This document shows, in pieces, positions 6,153 through 7,529 of a DNA stretch of 7,529 bases. Location: contig JAKSUM010000057.1 in assembly GCA_024409025.1 (NCBI GenBank), forward strand, positions 1 to 7,529, in the 5' to 3' direction. The notes under the pieces are model-generated. The model saw nothing but the letters and a program-made list of their open reading frames with translations, ran no database searches and was not told where the DNA came from. The stretch is from a bacterium. GTDB lineage: Bacteria > Vulcanimicrobiota > CADAWZ01. A program made the translations under genes and the position numbers. How positions within the stretch are numbered: position 1 is the stretch's first letter; every line of letters begins with the position of its first letter.

Positions 6153-7529
6153 TTATGCTTCTTTTTCCTTCTTGTAGGCTTCAATGATTACTTCAGCTAT
6201 CTGTGACGGAACTTCCTCATAATGATCGAATTCCATTGTATAGACGCCTCTGCCCTGAGTCATTGAACGAAGGTCTATGGCATATCTCTGCATCTCTGCA
6301 AGAGGAACCTGAGCCTTTACATTCTGGAGACCCTTGCCCATAGGATCCATTCCCATTATGCGGCCTCTCTTGGAGTTGATGTCTCCGATTACATCGCCCA
6401 TATACTGATCAGGAACGATAACCTCTACATTGTTGATAGGCTCGAGGAGGCAAGGACATGCATCAGCCATGCCTTTCTTGAGTCCCATGCTTCCTGCGAT
6501 CTGGAAAGCCATATCGGAAGAGTCTACTGCATGGTAAGAACCGTCAACAACAGTAATGGAAAGGTCTACGATAGGATATCCGGCAACAGCACCGTCTTCC
6601 ATTGTCTTTCTGATTCCCTTTTCAATTGAAGGAATGAAGTTCTTCGGAATAGCTCCGCCAACAACCTTATCTATGAACTCGAACTGCTTTCCTCTCTCGA
6701 TAGGAGCAATGTCTATAACACAGTGGCCATACTGTCCCTTACCGCCGGACTGCTTTTTGTATTTGCTGTCCACATGGGCGCTCTTCTTGATGGTTTCCTT
6801 ATAAGGGATTCTGGGAAGAGCGAACTCGACTTCGACTCCGAATTTTCTTTTCAGCTTTTCCTTTGCGATCTCAAGATGAAGTTCACCCATTCCGCTGAGT
6901 ATGGTTTCCTTTGTCTCAACATCACGTCTGACATTGTAGGTAGGATCTTCATCAGTAATCTTTGCAAGGCCTGTGCCGAGCTTGTCCTCGTCGCCTTTGC
7001 TCTTCGGGAATATGGCCATAGACATAAGAGCCGGAGGATATGCGGGAGATTCGAACTTTACGGGTTTTTCCTTTGAACAGAGCGTCTCGCCTGTCGTTGT
7101 GTCAGCAAGCTTGGCAACTGTCACGATATCGCCGCAAACTACTTCTCCGATGTTCTCCTGGTTCTTTCCTCTGACGATCATAAGACCGGCAACCTTCTCG
7201 TCCTTTTCCTTATTGGCATTGAGGACGACCGCATCTCCTGCGAACTTACCGGAGAAGAGGCGCATGAAGGAAAGCTTTCCTACATAGGGGTCTGCCGTCG
7301 TCTTGAAGACGAGAGCCGCAAAAGGAGCGTTAGGATCGCACTTAACCTCGATCTCCTCGCCTTCCTGGATGAAATCATGAGGATCCTCGATGCGCTTCCA
7401 ATCCATCTCCGATACGTGGAGAAGACCTTCCTTGCCAGGGAGAATCTCAACGAATGCTCCGAACTCTACCACAGACTTTACCTTGCCCTTGTAGATCTCG
7501 CCTACCTCAGGCTCTGCAACGATACCCTT
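6153..7529 (-). CDS. Chimeric protein: PNPase-like S1 domain fused to EF-G-2-type domains II-V (no GTPase domain), 5' partial
   Basis: The frame is open to the right edge; 458 codons are visible. Codons 1-64 match the end of polynucleotide phosphorylase (pnp): [16 protein letters not shown], then [19 protein letters not shown], the classic PNPase S1 signature, as far as GEEIEVKC. From codon 65 (base 7337) the sequence is [23 protein letters not shown] opens domain [22 protein letters not shown] and SGMGELHLE (212-220) mark domain [13 protein letters not shown] (260-269) and [15 protein letters not shown] (329-343) mark domain [21 protein letters not shown] (373-391) and the RSMTQGRG region (421-428) mark domain V. 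It ends with TAA at 6153-6155. KSKGDEDK and [10 protein letters not shown] are features of the EF-G-2 (second EF-G) group. The whole G domain, with P-loop and NKxD, is absent, as are the last strand of the S1 fold and the usual PNPase tail. Domain IV-V residues look intact. The joint is in frame. It could be a real rearrangement with a trans-acting or regulatory role, a dead fusion, or an assembly chimera. GTP-dependent translocase activity is excluded for the visible part. Confidence 0.85.
   Translation of the reverse strand, partial: KGIVAEPEVGEIYKGKVKSVVEFGAFVEILPGKEGLLHVSEMDWKRIEDPHDFIQEGEEIEVKCDPNAPFAALVFKTTADPYVGKLSFMRLFSGKFAGDAVVLNANKEKDEKVAGLMIVRGKNQENIGEVVCGDIVTVAKLADTTTGETLCSKEKPVKFESPAYPPALMSMAIFPKSKGDEDKLGTGLAKITDEDPTYNVRRDVETKETILSGMGELHLEIAKEKLKRKFGVEVEFALPRIPYKETIKKSAHVDSKYKKQSGGKGQYGHCVIDIAPIERGKQFEFIDKVVGGAIPKNFIPSIEKGIRKTMEDGAVAGYPIVDLSITVVDGSYHAVDSSDMAFQIAGSMGLKKGMADACPCLLEPINNVEVIVPDQYMGDVIGDINSKRGRIMGMDPMGKGLQNVKAQVPLAEMQRYAIDLRSMTQGRGVYTMEFDHYEEVPSQIAEVIIEAYKKEKEA
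7335..7340 (-). other. Junction between PNPase-like S1 and EF-G sequence
   Basis: The change of family falls between Cys64 (7338-7340) and Asp65 (7335-7337), after GEEIEVKC and before [13 protein letters not shown] proteins of this kind often have a Cys or charged residue just before DPNAPF, so the Cys may belong to either side. No stop, insertion-sequence end or obvious direct repeat marks the joint. Confidence 0.7.

Noticed and set aside
6556..7287. Several + strand open frames across the S1/EF-G gene
   Set aside because: They lie opposite highly conserved EF-G sequence on the minus strand and encode no recognisable protein.

Overview
The window (7,529 bp, AT-leaning) looks like bacterial chromosome. 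Arg AGA and Ile ATA codons are frequent in the + strand genes. An Era GTPase, an Sec/lipobox lipoprotein, a PNPase-type S1 domain and an EF-G-2-type translation-factor segment point to a bacterium, probably an anaerobe with a lipoprotein-bearing envelope. I cannot assign a phylum from sequence alone.

Layout. Positions 2-2650 (+) hold one very long reading frame, entering from the left edge. It starts with a Lys/Glu-rich, heavily repetitive region: a pentapeptide array, then three copies of a 207-bp unit, then two copies of an 84-bp unit. An Ala/Leu-rich helical, HEAT-like region follows. The frame is interrupted once, by a TAG at 1772-1774, and then continues in the same frame to a TAA at 2648-2650. 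Positions 2659-2772 hold a near-consensus promoter (TTGACA-N17-TAAAAT) followed by a short sequence that folds into a closed multi-helix structure ending in a T-tract. This is a small RNA or an untranslated leader/attenuator in front of era. Era (2784-3698) is followed after 21 bp by a polytopic membrane protein of unknown function (3720-4796), apparently in the same transcript.

A symmetrical A8/T8-flanked hairpin at 4802-4836 ends both this operon and the convergent lipoprotein gene (4847-6001, -), which encodes a beta-propeller-like exported protein. Further right, also on the - strand, an intrinsic terminator (6113-6140) follows a gene running off the right edge (6153-7529). In the visible part of that gene, a PNPase-like S1 RNA-binding domain is joined in frame to domains II-V of an EF-G-2-type elongation factor. 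The whole GTPase domain of EF-G is absent.

The two most unusual items are the in-frame S1/EF-G chimera, which is either a real rearrangement or an assembly joint, and the single in-frame TAG splitting the repeat protein. The promoter-driven structured RNA before era comes third. The window shows no CRISPR array, insertion sequence, canonical tRNA or rRNA. Era and the S1/EF-G protein share a theme of ribosome and RNA function, but nothing in the sequence shows that the flanking repeat protein, membrane protein or lipoprotein belong to that pathway.
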